Assembly: GCA_964627935.1 (NCBI GenBank)
Contig: CAZVLB010000008.1
Span: 62,001 to 126,000, forward strand
Source of the DNA: JAABVY01 sp964627935
Lineage (GTDB): Bacteria > Zixibacteria > MSB-5A5 > JAABVY01
Length of the DNA stretch: 64,000 nt
Reading direction: 5' to 3'
The position numbers and the translations under genes are program-made. Positions 43,395-51,586 of the stretch are shown piece by piece. Within the stretch, counting starts at the first letter, position 1; the number at the start of each line of letters is the position of its first letter. The notes beneath the pieces were generated by a model that saw nothing but the letters and a program-made list of their open reading frames with translations, was not told the origin of the DNA and searched no databases.

Positions 43395-44198
43395 TCAATT
43401 CTCGGGAGGCTGTTTTTCGGGCAGAATGCGGGCGATACGATCGACCAGGAATGTCCTGCGGGACTTGCGAACCCGGCAGAATGCATCGATATACAGCTTG
43501 CCTGCATCAAGAAGCACGCCCACAGGAAGAATCACACGCCGGGTTTTCTGATTATTGCGGCTGACATACTCGATTTCCACATCGCGTTGCTTGTCCAGCG
43601 CCGATTTGAGCCATTCCGGTATTGAATCGGCCAGACGTCCCGGATGGAACGAGAAGCGTTCCAGAAAGACAGTCAGACCGCCGCCTGATTTTCTTGTGAA
43701 TCTTCTCAGCAGATAACGAAATAGTTCATATGTGCCCAGGCAGTCGCCCATGGCGCGGTGACGATTTCTGATTTTTATTCCAAATAACCCTGTCAGGGTG
43801 GAGAGTCCATAGGATTTGCTGATGACCAGATTACGGGCGGCTTCGCGAGTATCGAATAAAAGCGGATCATCATAATCTATTCCCGATAGCCTGAACTCAT
43901 TGCGCATGAAACTGTAGTCGAAAAGAATATTGTGGCCGATCAGGATGCCATCTTTGACTATGGCATATATCTTATCGGCAATCTCACGGAAGATGGGCGC
44001 GTCGACCAGTTCCTCATCGCTGATTCCATTAACCCGCCGGGCGCCGGGAGAAATCAACCTCTGGGGATTGATGAGGTGCTCGAAACGTTCGATTATCTGC
44101 AGATTTTCATCAACCTTCAGTAACCCGATTTCGCATACCCTGTCTCCTGCGGAGGGAAACAGCCCGGTCGTTTCAGTATCAATGAAACACAGATGCAC
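43395..44198 (-). CDS. DEDDh 3'-5' exonuclease (PolC/DnaQ-like) fused to a WYL-type domain
   Basis: A 267-residue fusion. Residues 1-170 are a DnaQ-like exonuclease with ExoI FIDTETTG, ExoII IGHNILFDYSFM and ExoIII HRAMGDCLGTYELF (His-x-Ala-x2-Asp), so all catalytic residues are present. Residues about 200-260 match a WYL domain: DVEIEYVSRNNQKTRRVILPVGVL and TFLVDRIARI. WYL domains bind nucleic acids or other ligands and often regulate defence or DNA-repair systems. The exonuclease-WYL order is known but not well characterised. GTG start with GGGA upstream. The gene is alone, between a cold-shock gene and the DOMON-like pair. Confidence 0.82.
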   Translation of the reverse strand: MHLCFIDTETTGLFPSAGDRVCEIGLLKVDENLQIIERFEHLINPQRLISPGARRVNGISDEELVDAPIFREIADKIYAIVKDGILIGHNILFDYSFMRNEFRLSGIDYDDPLLFDTREAARNLVISKSYGLSTLTGLFGIKIRNRHRAMGDCLGTYELFRYLLRRFTRKSGGGLTVFLERFSFHPGRLADSIPEWLKSALDKQRDVEIEYVSRNNQKTRRVILPVGVLLDAGKLYIDAFCRVRKSRRTFLVDRIARILPEKQPPEN

Positions 44199-44260
44199 AG
44201 GTTATTCCCGGATAGAGTTATATATTATAGAACGCAAATTCAGCTGGCGAAATGGAACTG

Positions 44261-44518
44261 CTATCTTCTCTTTTTGAACCTGCGAGGTGTAAAGTTCTTT
44301 AGGAAATTTTCATCATCGGGCGCAAAACGCATATTGAGCGCTTTAAATCCCCGATGACCCTTTTGAACCTCGAATACCATTTTCGAGCCGACTTTTATAT
44401 CCCTGAAACGGACATATCTCAGCCAGCGCTGGTGAAAAAAGATGTCTGTGCCATCCTCGGTGCGGATAAAACCAAAGCCCATACCTTTTTCAAGCCGCAC
44501 CACCGTACCTGTTGCCAT
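44261..44518 (-). CDS. Cold-shock-domain protein
   Basis: An 85-residue single CSD protein binding single-stranded nucleic acid. RNP1 appears as MGFGFIRT and RNP2 as TDIFFHQ. The C-terminus ends FTPRRFKKRR, a basic tail not typical of minimal CspA proteins. I use the internal ATG 44518, with GGGAG 12 nt upstream, since the upstream 20 residues do not belong to the family. It precedes the exonuclease gene on the same strand, 62 bp away. Confidence 0.88.
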   Translation of the reverse strand: MATGTVVRLEKGMGFGFIRTEDGTDIFFHQRWLRYVRFRDIKVGSKMVFEVQKGHRGFKALNMRFAPDDENFLKNFTPRRFKKRR

Positions 44519-44810
44519 AGTTTTTTTAGGCTCCCGCTTAGTTACCCCTGTGAAACTCATGATAAGGCCAGCGCGCATCTATGCGCAACCTCATTTTTGC
44601 CGCCAGTTTGCCTGACATATAAAGCTCATCCAAACAAATGATTGAATGCTCCCTTTCGGATCTGATTCATTTGAAAAATATTATAATGCCAGCCCCGGAT
44701 TATTGAATATGCCACTATGGCAGACTCAAATAATCCCATACCTTTGTTTTATCCGAAGGATAGTCAAACTGTAGATTCCTCTCTGCTATTATATGACAGA
44801 AGAGAGGAAA

Positions 44811-45248
44811 TTACAACAGTTTAAATGCAAAAATTTTCCAGTCTTCGGTGGTCTTGCGCAGGCCCCATTTATTGTAATATTGCTTGCTTGAGGCGCGGTC
44901 GATAAATGAGACCTCGACATAGGCGGTATCGCCCAGGACCTCTGTCTCTCCGACCACGATTTGCTTGTCGGTCCAGAGCCGGCGAATTTTGCCATCCGGT
45001 GCAAACAACTCTGAGAAGCGGTTAATATTCTCCCTGACAGACAGGGAATCATTGTAAGTATAAACATTGGGCGCATTTTCACGCACCAGCTCATTGACTA
45101 TAAGATAATTATCCAGTTCGATCTGAGTGTCGCCGCGCAGGGCGTTGATAAATCCCAGCACGGTGTCCTTGGGCTGAGGGCCGCTTTCGCAGGCCATGAT
45201 GATCAGCCCGGCCGCCAGCAAAAAATAAAAAAGAGGTTTTTTGAGCAT
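44811..45248 (-). CDS. Small lipoprotein with NTF2-like fold
   Basis: A 145-residue lipoprotein: signal peptide with lipobox LIIMAC (Cys about 20), then an NTF2/DUF4878-like segment starting PKDTVLGFINALRGDTQIELDNYL and ending YYNKWGLRKTTEDWKIFAFKLL. Such domains often bind small ligands or serve as scaffolds; nothing specific is visible. It follows the PorV-like gene by 26 nt on the same strand. Downstream is a 9-bp hairpin (TTCCTCTCT/AGAGAGGAA) without a T-tract. Confidence 0.72.
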   Translation of the reverse strand: MLKKPLFYFLLAAGLIIMACESGPQPKDTVLGFINALRGDTQIELDNYLIVNELVRENAPNVYTYNDSLSVRENINRFSELFAPDGKIRRLWTDKQIVVGETEVLGDTAYVEVSFIDRASSKQYYNKWGLRKTTEDWKIFAFKLL

Positions 45249-45274
45249 ACTAATTCCCCCGCTAAGTCAGCCGG

Positions 45275-46222
45275 TTACCAGCGCCTGGCGATATAAACCC
45301 GATGCGAATTTCCCAGGTCGGCATAGGGTACATAGGCATAGTCAAATGACAGTTTATTAAATATCAATCCCAGCCCGAATGAAAGCCCGGCCAGGTTTTC
45401 ATTATCGCCGCCGGTTTTATAGTCGCTTCCGATTGTATTATATCCGACACGCAGGCGCATCATCTCTACACCGGTGAATTCGACTCCTCCGCCCACGAAG
45501 AAATCGTTATCTGAGTATTTGCCGCCATCGGCGACGACATTGAACGGCGCGCCATGCATCTTGTGAGCGATTCCGGCCTTGAGCATAATCGGCAGGGGAT
45601 CCTTATGTTCCTCGGACAGGCCGGAAAGCTGGAAACCCAGATTCGAGGCCGCCACGCCGATCCTGGTATTGCCCTCCGGGAAATGATACAATAGGCCGAT
45701 ATCCATTGCCAGGCCGGTAGAACTGAATGAATCGACCGACTCATAGATGAATTTTCCGGTCAGGCCGATATCCAGGTTTTCGACAAGTGACTGGGCATAA
45801 GCGGCTGAAATCGCCAGGTCACCGCCTCCGAATGTGCCCTGCACTTCGCCGGTTTGATTTGTCAATGGCGTGTCGCCGAAATTGAGATAATTTACCGACA
45901 GCCCGATTTTACGGTTTTCGCCCCAGGGCAGGACTGCGCTCAGGTAGCCGCCCTGGATGTCGGCCACATAGCTGTGATAGCCCGATGATAAGGCATAGCC
46001 GGGAATCTGATTCAGGCCGGCAGGATTATAGTAGATGGCCGATTCATCATCAGCCATGCCCACAAAGGCATTGCCCATTGAAACCGCACGGGCGCCCACT
46101 CCGATTTTCAGGAAGGAATAGGCCGCCGTACCGGCTTTTGAATTTATTGCCAGAAGATTATTTGCGAAAAGAAATATGGAGAATAAGGCCACCAGTCCGA
46201 ATAATGCGATCTTTCTTTTCAT
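45275..46222 (-). CDS. PorV/PorQ family outer-membrane beta-barrel protein
   Basis: A 315-residue exported protein with a signal peptide (about 1-25) and amphipathic strands ending with an aromatic-terminated barrel strand (RVYIARRW). The N-terminus SFLKIGVGARAVSMGNAFVG and SAIYYNPAGL are hallmarks of the PorV/PorQ (FadL-like) family. In T9SS species PorV shuttles C-terminally tagged cargo to the attachment complex. The S8 protease in this window carries such a tag, so a link is plausible though the genes are about 21 kb apart. It lies between lptE and a small lipoprotein gene. Confidence 0.86.
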   Translation of the reverse strand: MKRKIALFGLVALFSIFLFANNLLAINSKAGTAAYSFLKIGVGARAVSMGNAFVGMADDESAIYYNPAGLNQIPGYALSSGYHSYVADIQGGYLSAVLPWGENRKIGLSVNYLNFGDTPLTNQTGEVQGTFGGGDLAISAAYAQSLVENLDIGLTGKFIYESVDSFSSTGLAMDIGLLYHFPEGNTRIGVAASNLGFQLSGLSEEHKDPLPIMLKAGIAHKMHGAPFNVVADGGKYSDNDFFVGGGVEFTGVEMMRLRVGYNTIGSDYKTGGDNENLAGLSFGLGLIFNKLSFDYAYVPYADLGNSHRVYIARRW

Positions 46223-46256
46223 TTAATTTCCTTTGCTCTTTGACCTGATTGTATAA

Positions 46257-46739
46257 TTACCAGTCTCTGACTGTTCTGTTTACTATTACCTCGGCAATTT
46301 TTTCAAGGGCTTCCGTTTTGCCGTCATCTAATGTTTCCGCCTGGGCGTCATAGAGCCCGAAGGCGGTCAGCCTGGGTTCTTCCCAGACCAGTTCACCATC
46401 GGCCTTTACAAAACGGGCCTGTATTGCCAGTGTGACCCGATATTCCTGAACCTGGTCCTCAATGTTGTAGATCTCGCTTGTTCTCTCAAATGAGGTCACC
46501 GTGGCATTAAGTATAGCATCGGCCGCCTCTCTGTCAACCACTCTGAGTGTATTATCGGCAACGATTGCATCGGTAACCTTATTTGTCAACTCTTCGCCCA
46601 GGCCATATTCGATAGTTTCATTGTCGAAAACCGGTATATAGACCGATTTGATCCCGGTGATTGTTTTACCGGAAAATGAGTAGGGTCCGCATGAAAGCAA
46701 CAAGAGCAGGCAGACAATGATCAGCGCGAGATTTTTCAA
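46257..46739 (-). CDS. lptE: LPS-assembly lipoprotein LptE
   Basis: A 160-residue lipoprotein with lipobox LLLSC (Cys about 17) followed by GPYSFSGKTITGIKSVYIPVFDNET, the standard LptE start, and IVADNTLRVVDREAADAILNATVTSF. LptE plugs the LptD barrel and is needed for LPS insertion into the outer membrane, which supports a Gram-negative host. It uses a TTG start (46739) with GAGG 10 nt upstream. It is 36 nt downstream of hutI on the same strand and 34 nt upstream of porV. Confidence 0.88.
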   Translation of the reverse strand: MKNLALIIVCLLLLLSCGPYSFSGKTITGIKSVYIPVFDNETIEYGLGEELTNKVTDAIVADNTLRVVDREAADAILNATVTSFERTSEIYNIEDQVQEYRVTLAIQARFVKADGELVWEEPRLTAFGLYDAQAETLDDGKTEALEKIAEVIVNRTVRDW

Positions 46740-46775
46740 AGTTCGAGTTCCTCTATAATTATAGTATCGGAAAGG

Positions 46776-48050
46776 CTAATTCGTTCCTTCTTTATTCCAT
46801 ACAATACGGCCGTTTTTTATAGTCTTTTCCACCTGGTTGATGCCATAAAAATAGGGTAGTTGACGGAAATTCGTGGCATCCCAGATAACGATATCGGCGT
46901 TTTTGCCGGCCTCGATCGATCCGATCCTGTCCTGCAGAAGAAGCGCGCAGGCCGAATTGATCGTGCAGGCATTTATGATTTCCGCCGCGGTCATCTTTAA
47001 CTTATTGGCGGCCAATGTCATAATCATTTGCAATGATACCGTGACCGAACTGCCCGGATTGAAATCAGTAGAAAGCGCTACCGGTACGCCGGCTTCGATC
47101 ATCTTACGGGCCGGGGCGTAATCCTTGAGATCGAGATAAAATGATGTGCCCGGGAGAAATACTGCGATTGTACCGGCTTCGGCCATGGCGGCAATGCCTT
47201 CATCGGAGATATACACCAGGTGATCGGCCGAAACAGCGCCCAGCTTTGCGGCCAGTTGTGCGCCGCCCAGGTTGACTATCTCATCGGCATGGAATTTCAG
47301 CTTCAAGCCATGATCTTTGGCGGCCCGCTGGATTTTTTCAGATTCCTCCAGCTCGAAGACACCTTTTTCGCAGAATATATCTGAAAAGACCGCCAAATTT
47401 CGTTCGGTCACAAGTGGAATCATCTCGTTTATTATCAGATTGACATAAGCATCTTTGTCGTCCCGGTATTCATCGGGAATCTCATGCGCGCCCAGGAATG
47501 TGGGTATGAGGTCAAGCGCGTGGTTTTCCGTAAGCATTTGAATCGCTTCCAGTTGCTTGATTTCATCCGCTGTCGTCAAACCATAGCCGGATTTGGCCTC
47601 AATCGTGGTGGTACCGTATTCAAGGAACATATCGAGATACTTGCGTGCGTTTTCATAGAGCTGATCCCGCGAGGTTTCACGCAGCACGCGGGTGGAATTG
47701 CGGATTCCTCCCCCAGCCTCGGCGATTTCCATATAGCTTTTGCCCATATTGCGCATCTCGAATTCATCCTCACGCGTTTTTGCAAAGACCGGATGAGTAT
47801 GCGGATCGACCAGGCCGGGTGTCACCACCTTATTTACGGCATCAATCACTTTGGCGCGATTTATCAGGTTGATCTGGCGGTCAATTTCGGCGGTTGTACC
47901 GACAGCCACGATTTTGTCGGCCAGGCAGGCGATGGCGCCATATTCGATGACTTCGAGATGATCCAGGTCGGCCCTGCGCAGGGGCAAACTTCCACGCGGC
48001 CTGCAGGTTACAAGCTGGCCGATATGCTTGATATACAGATCAGCTTTCAT
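46776..48050 (-). CDS. hutI: Imidazolonepropionase
   Basis: A 424-residue amidohydrolase hydrolysing imidazolone-5-propanoate to formimino-glutamate in histidine breakdown. Metal-binding His residues lie in DPHTHPVFA (near residue 85), and the AKSGYGLTT, HADEIVNLGG, STDFNPGSS and NADIVIWDA blocks are diagnostic. The internal ATG at 48050 gives the family length; an upstream frame extension lacks similarity. No hutH, hutU or other hut gene is nearby, so the pathway is either split or the gene is used differently. It is first in a run hutI-lptE-porV. Confidence 0.93.
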   Translation of the reverse strand: MKADLYIKHIGQLVTCRPRGSLPLRRADLDHLEVIEYGAIACLADKIVAVGTTAEIDRQINLINRAKVIDAVNKVVTPGLVDPHTHPVFAKTREDEFEMRNMGKSYMEIAEAGGGIRNSTRVLRETSRDQLYENARKYLDMFLEYGTTTIEAKSGYGLTTADEIKQLEAIQMLTENHALDLIPTFLGAHEIPDEYRDDKDAYVNLIINEMIPLVTERNLAVFSDIFCEKGVFELEESEKIQRAAKDHGLKLKFHADEIVNLGGAQLAAKLGAVSADHLVYISDEGIAAMAEAGTIAVFLPGTSFYLDLKDYAPARKMIEAGVPVALSTDFNPGSSVTVSLQMIMTLAANKLKMTAAEIINACTINSACALLLQDRIGSIEAGKNADIVIWDATNFRQLPYFYGINQVEKTIKNGRIVWNKEGTN

Positions 48051-48279
48051 AATTTTGGCCCTTTTTGATAGAATCCATAAACATCCTACCGGGATTGAAT
48101 TTAACTGCAGAAATGTAGGCATTTTGAGGATTGCGGGCAACTTGTTTTTTAGCGGCTTATTGCTTAGGTTTACGTATAAAATCCTTATTTTTTGTATGCA
48201 AATGGTTTAATTTTATTGTTAGGGTGTCGATTCTTAAAAAGAGGACAGATTTTAATAGCCCATAATGTAGCTAAGCAGA

Positions 48280-48651
48280 ATGAAGAGTAAAAAAGAACAA
48301 AAGAAAGTCCTGGTGGTCGATGACAACGATCACATGGCCCGCTGCCTGGCCGAAATGGTTGATATTTTCGGTATTCCCTGCGAAACCGCCAACAGCGGCG
48401 AAGAGGCGATTGAGAAGATGAAGAACCGTGAGTATGCCCTGGTTATAGCCGATACGAAAATGTCTGGCATTTCCGGATTCACGCTTCTCAAATACGTCAA
48501 GCGCAACTACCCGAAAACATCGGTGGCGATTATCTCGACGCGCAATTCCGATGCTACCCAGGGTATGGTGGTCAGGGATATGCCGGATTTTTATCTGCCC
48601 AAGCCGTTTAAGACCTCCGATGTGGAGGAGATTCTGGCCGATTTCAGGTAG
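48280..48651 (+). CDS. Single-domain response regulator (REC only)
   Basis: A 123-residue receiver domain with no output domain. Acidic pair D14/D15 is in VVDDNDHMARC, the phosphoacceptor lies in LVIADTKMSGISG (about Asp57), and the conserved Lys is in LPKPFKT. The usual Met-Pro after the Asp is replaced by KM. CheY-like single receivers act on motors, kinases or phosphotransfer proteins. There is no kinase next to it; candidates in the window are the soluble kinase at 1673-2419 and the PocR-PAS-kinase gene. It is divergent from hutI. Confidence 0.88.
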   Translation: MKSKKEQKKVLVVDDNDHMARCLAEMVDIFGIPCETANSGEEAIEKMKNREYALVIADTKMSGISGFTLLKYVKRNYPKTSVAIISTRNSDATQGMVVRDMPDFYLPKPFKTSDVEEILADFR

Positions 48652-48742
48652 AAGCCGCCGGGGACATCAAAAGGGGAGGGATTTCTTTTATTTGACATCC
48701 TGGTCGAATGCCTGTTAATTATTCGCATACAAGGACGTCAAC

Positions 48743-49159
48743 ATGAAGAGATTACTTATCCTGCTGTTTGCCTGCGCCGCACTTTTTTCCTGCAGCGATT
48801 CCGGTACCGTCAGCATAACCGTAACCGAGGGCACGTTCGAAGCCGGCGATTATGAGGTTTTCTGGGAGCCCGGCTATGAATCCGGGATAGCCCTTCCGGA
48901 GGGTATTTACATGCTCAAATTCGAGAGCGGGGATATTTCGGCCGAGCTTTATTTTGCGATCGGTAATATCGATTCTCAGCAGGGTCCGCGTTTTAAAAAG
49001 GTGCCGTATATGAAACCGATTCCGGGCGGCTATGCCATATCAATCGATAAAAGCCGTTATCAGCCGGGCGAGACAATGCAGATTTTATATACCGTTCCCG
49101 AGGTCAGCCAGGTAAAAATCAGCGTGATCTGGACCCGTCTGGAATTCTCACCGATTTGA
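48743..49159 (+). CDS. Small lipoprotein of unknown function
   Basis: A 138-residue lipoprotein: lipobox ALFSC (Cys about 17), then a beta-rich segment including SITVTEGTFEAGDYEVFWEPG, LPEGIYMLKFESG and PGETMQILYTVPEVSQVKISVIWTRL. The strand pattern resembles a FlgD/Fn3-like Ig fold, but I recognise no family. AAGGACG precedes the ATG. It lies between the single receiver gene and an unknown soluble protein. Confidence 0.7.
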   Translation: MKRLLILLFACAALFSCSDSGTVSITVTEGTFEAGDYEVFWEPGYESGIALPEGIYMLKFESGDISAELYFAIGNIDSQQGPRFKKVPYMKPIPGGYAISIDKSRYQPGETMQILYTVPEVSQVKISVIWTRLEFSPI

Positions 49160-49232
49160 TATCCAATATTTCTCTCATTTTTTGCAAATTATTATAAATT
49201 CGTTACTTAAATGCGCCGATTATAGTAATGAT

Positions 49233-49586
49233 ATGACTGCCGCTTTTAAAAAGGACCTGGAGGCGGAGGACTTTTTGGTTCCCCGCACAAAGCTGGTTTC
49301 GATCTTCAAAAAGATCCTCTACCAGACCAAGAAGAGCAATATTGAATGGCGCGAACTTGAGCCCGGCACCTACCTGGCGGATGTGGGCAAATGCAACCTG
49401 CGTCTGCACGAGAATATGCTCAGCATCTACGATGAGGATGATCAACTCCTGGATTCTATCACCAATGATGACCTGTCACGCGAGCATGAGAATATTACCT
49501 CGCTTTTCAAATGTGCCCGCAAGAGCACTTTGCATGCTTACGAAAAGCTGGTCGAACTGGAAAAGACCCTGGATGGTATCCTTTAA
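49233..49586 (+). CDS. Small soluble protein of unknown function
   Basis: A 117-residue protein, mixed alpha/beta and acidic, with no motif I recognise. Conspicuous segments are LVPRTKLVSIFKKILYQTKKSN, IEWRELEPGTYLADVGKCNLRLHEN and a helical end LHAYEKLVELEKTLDGIL. ATG 49233 is preferred to the TTG 17 codons earlier, although neither has a clear ribosome-binding site. It may be co-transcribed with the lipoprotein gene 73 nt upstream. Confidence 0.6.
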   Translation: MTAAFKKDLEAEDFLVPRTKLVSIFKKILYQTKKSNIEWRELEPGTYLADVGKCNLRLHENMLSIYDEDDQLLDSITNDDLSREHENITSLFKCARKSTLHAYEKLVELEKTLDGIL

Positions 49587-49714
49587 GCCCCGCATTTTTT
49601 TCTCACATTAGATAAATAAAATCCTAACATACAATGCTCATTTATTGTATCCTGAAATTTCAGGATGAATGGAAACGTGAAGTCTATTAATACTACAGAT
49701 TGCGGAGCGTCATC

Positions 49715-50245
49715 ATGAAAAAGATTTTATTCCTATGGCTTTTGATGACTGTAATCATGGCCCTGGCCTGTGAGAAGAGCGAACCGGTGCTGAAGCAGAC
49801 ATTTCATGAGAACGGCGAGCTGAAGGAAGAATGGACCGAGATCGAGCATAAGGGCGAATTCGTAAAGCACGGCATTCACAGCATGTATGATCAGGAGGGC
49901 AACAAGCGCCGTGAAGCGCGCTGGCATATGGGCCAGAAAGAGGGCCTGCAACGCGGCTGGCATTATAACGGCCAGCTCTGGTATGTGATTCATTACAAAG
50001 ATGGTGAACGCAACGGCAGGGTTACGCACTGGTACAATGACGGTTCGATAGAGAATGAAAGCTATTACAAGGATGGCCAGTTGCATGGCATTTCCAAAGC
50101 CTGGCATCGAAATGGCACATTGATCGAGCGTATTCAATATGACATGGGCAAGAAAATTGGCGAAAGAAAGCGTTGGGACCGTGAGGGCGAGTTGTATCGC
50201 CATGAGATATATGAAAACAACATGGTGGTAGAGAGGATTAAATAG
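49715..50245 (+). CDS. MORN-variant (YwqK-like) repeat lipoprotein
   Basis: A 176-residue lipoprotein: lipobox IMALAC (Cys about 19), then six or so YwqK/MORN-2 type repeats (for example WHYNGQLWYVIHYKDGERNG and WYNDGSIENESYYKDGQLHG). These are annotated in databases as toxin-antitoxin YwqK antitoxins, but here there is no toxin neighbour and the protein is exported, so that label is doubtful. ATG 49715 with GGAG 8 nt upstream is preferred over an earlier in-frame GTG/TTG-type start. Confidence 0.8.
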   Translation: MKKILFLWLLMTVIMALACEKSEPVLKQTFHENGELKEEWTEIEHKGEFVKHGIHSMYDQEGNKRREARWHMGQKEGLQRGWHYNGQLWYVIHYKDGERNGRVTHWYNDGSIENESYYKDGQLHGISKAWHRNGTLIERIQYDMGKKIGERKRWDREGELYRHEIYENNMVVERIK

Positions 50246-50375
50246 GCGGTTTTTGCAGATAAATTTACCCGGTATTGGTCCGTCGATTCATTTCGGCGGA
50301 TTTTTTATTGCTATTTTGATATATTTTCTTAGGTTTGAGGGAAAGGAGCCAAAAAAACAAGTTGCGGGATATGTT

Positions 50376-50720
50376 ATGAAGAAAAACAGCCAGGTCACAA
50401 AGTATATTGAAAATGTTGATGAACCGATGTCATCTCTTATGTCTGAAATGCGTGAAGTTATCCATGAGGCGTTGCCGGATGCCGAGGAGAAGATCAAACG
50501 CAATATGCCTGTTTTCTGCAAAGATCGGGATATCTGCTATCTTCAATCATGCAAGGGCTATGTTAATTTCGGTCTGTTTCATTCCTCGGATATCGAGGAC
50601 GACAAGGGCATACTGTTGGGCACGGGTGAACGGATGAGGCATATCAAGATCAAGGACAAGAAAGATATCCGCAAAACGATATTCAAAAAATGGCTCAAGG
50701 AGCTTTCCAAAAATTCCTGA
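50376..50720 (+). CDS. DUF1801/YdhG-like protein
   Basis: A 114-residue protein of the DUF1801 (YdhG/SufE-unrelated) group: VTKYIENVDEPMSSLMSEMREVIHEALPDAEEKIKRNMPVF followed by KGYVNFGLF and LLGTGERMRHIKIKDKKDI. The function is unknown; the fold is related to steroid-delta-isomerase or CyaY-like in predictions. I use ATG 50376, because the N-terminal 41 residues of the longer frame form a hydrophobic stretch unlike the family. It precedes an SRPBCC gene by 9 nt. Confidence 0.8.
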   Translation: MKKNSQVTKYIENVDEPMSSLMSEMREVIHEALPDAEEKIKRNMPVFCKDRDICYLQSCKGYVNFGLFHSSDIEDDKGILLGTGERMRHIKIKDKKDIRKTIFKKWLKELSKNS

Positions 50721-50729
50721 ACAGGGGAA

Positions 50730-51158
50730 ATGCAAGTAGTGGCCAATATCAGGCATTACCTGAAAATAGATATCCAACCCGAAAAGGTCTATAAAGCGGT
50801 TTCCGAGCAGGAGGGGCTGGCCGGATGGTGGACAACCGATACTGTTGCCAGGCCGGAAATCGAATTCGAGAATGAGTTCAAATTCGGTGATCTTTATTTC
50901 AATAAGATGAAGGTCCTCGTACTCGAGCCCGGCAAACATGTGAGATGGCAATGTGTCGAGGGTGACCGGGAATGGATCGGTACGTATATTGAATTCGATT
51001 TGACTCCAGACAATGGAGGCACGATCCTGCGCTTTGCGCACACGGGATGGAGAGATGAGACCGATTTCTATGCGCGCTGCAATTATAACTGGGCGCTGTA
51101 TATGAAAAGTCTAAAAGATTATTGCGAAACCGGCACAGGCTCACCCTTTCAGAAATAA
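50730..51158 (+). CDS. SRPBCC/AHSA1-like protein
   Basis: A 142-residue START/Bet v 1-like domain of the AHSA1 or polyketide-cyclase type: IRHYLKIDIQPEKVYKAVSEQEGLAGWWT at the start, FGDLYFNKMKVLVLEPGKHVRWQCVEG in the middle and LRFAHTGWRDETDFYARCNYNWALYMKSLKDYCETG at the end. The fold binds hydrophobic ligands; no ligand can be proposed. GGGGAA precedes the ATG. It belongs to a run of small cytosolic proteins (DUF1801, SRPBCC, cupin). Confidence 0.83.
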   Translation: MQVVANIRHYLKIDIQPEKVYKAVSEQEGLAGWWTTDTVARPEIEFENEFKFGDLYFNKMKVLVLEPGKHVRWQCVEGDREWIGTYIEFDLTPDNGGTILRFAHTGWRDETDFYARCNYNWALYMKSLKDYCETGTGSPFQK

Positions 51159-51179
51159 TCTTAAAAACAGGTTATATTT

Positions 51180-51533
51180 ATGAAAAATATCAAAGTCGAT
51201 CCATCAAAGTGGATCTCCGGCAAGGGATATAAAAAGCAAATCCTGGCTTCCCCGGATGATCTCGACAGCGGGGGAACATTGGCGCAGATAGTTGAGATCG
51301 AGGCCGGATCAGTCGTTGAAGACCATTATCATAAAGAGACCTACGAGTTCTATCATGTTATTGAGGGTGAGGTGACATTCGAGATCAACGGCGAGGTTAC
51401 AAAGCTCAAACAGGGGGATATGATGATCACAGAGCCGGGTGATGTTCACAGCGTACGCAACGAAAGCGAGCGGCTGTTCCGCATACTTGTGTTCAAGACC
51501 AATGTGGTCGAGGATGATATTTACTGGAAATAA
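51180..51533 (+). CDS. Small cupin-domain protein
   Basis: A 117-residue single-cupin protein. Motif 1 contains the metal-binding cluster in EDHYHKETYEFYHVIEGEV (two His, one Glu and one later His), and motif 2 is PGDVHSVRNE. The metal-site residues look complete, so it may be an isomerase, dioxygenase or a sensor; substrate unknown. It follows the SRPBCC gene by 21 nt and ends at a terminator shared with the convergent esterase gene. Confidence 0.86.
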   Translation: MKNIKVDPSKWISGKGYKKQILASPDDLDSGGTLAQIVEIEAGSVVEDHYHKETYEFYHVIEGEVTFEINGEVTKLKQGDMMITEPGDVHSVRNESERLFRILVFKTNVVEDDIYWK

Positions 51534-51534
51534 A

Positions 51535-51566
51535 AAAGGCGGAGATCCACAGTTCCGCCTTTATAA
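51535..51566. terminator. Intrinsic terminator between convergent genes
   Basis: Stem AAAGGCGGA/TCCGCCTTT (51535-51543 with 51554-51562), a 10-nt loop and A/T-rich flanks on both sides. Confidence 0.85.
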
Positions 51567-51586
51567 TCTAATCTGATTTTTAGCAA

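Noticed and set aside
44775..44809. Terminator after the small lipoprotein gene
   Set aside because: A 9-bp hairpin is present but neither strand has a T-tract, so I mention it only within the gene entry.
49715..50245. YwqK antitoxin of a toxin-antitoxin pair
   Set aside because: The protein is an exported lipoprotein with repeat units and no toxin-like neighbour; the label reflects database naming of MORN-2 repeats.
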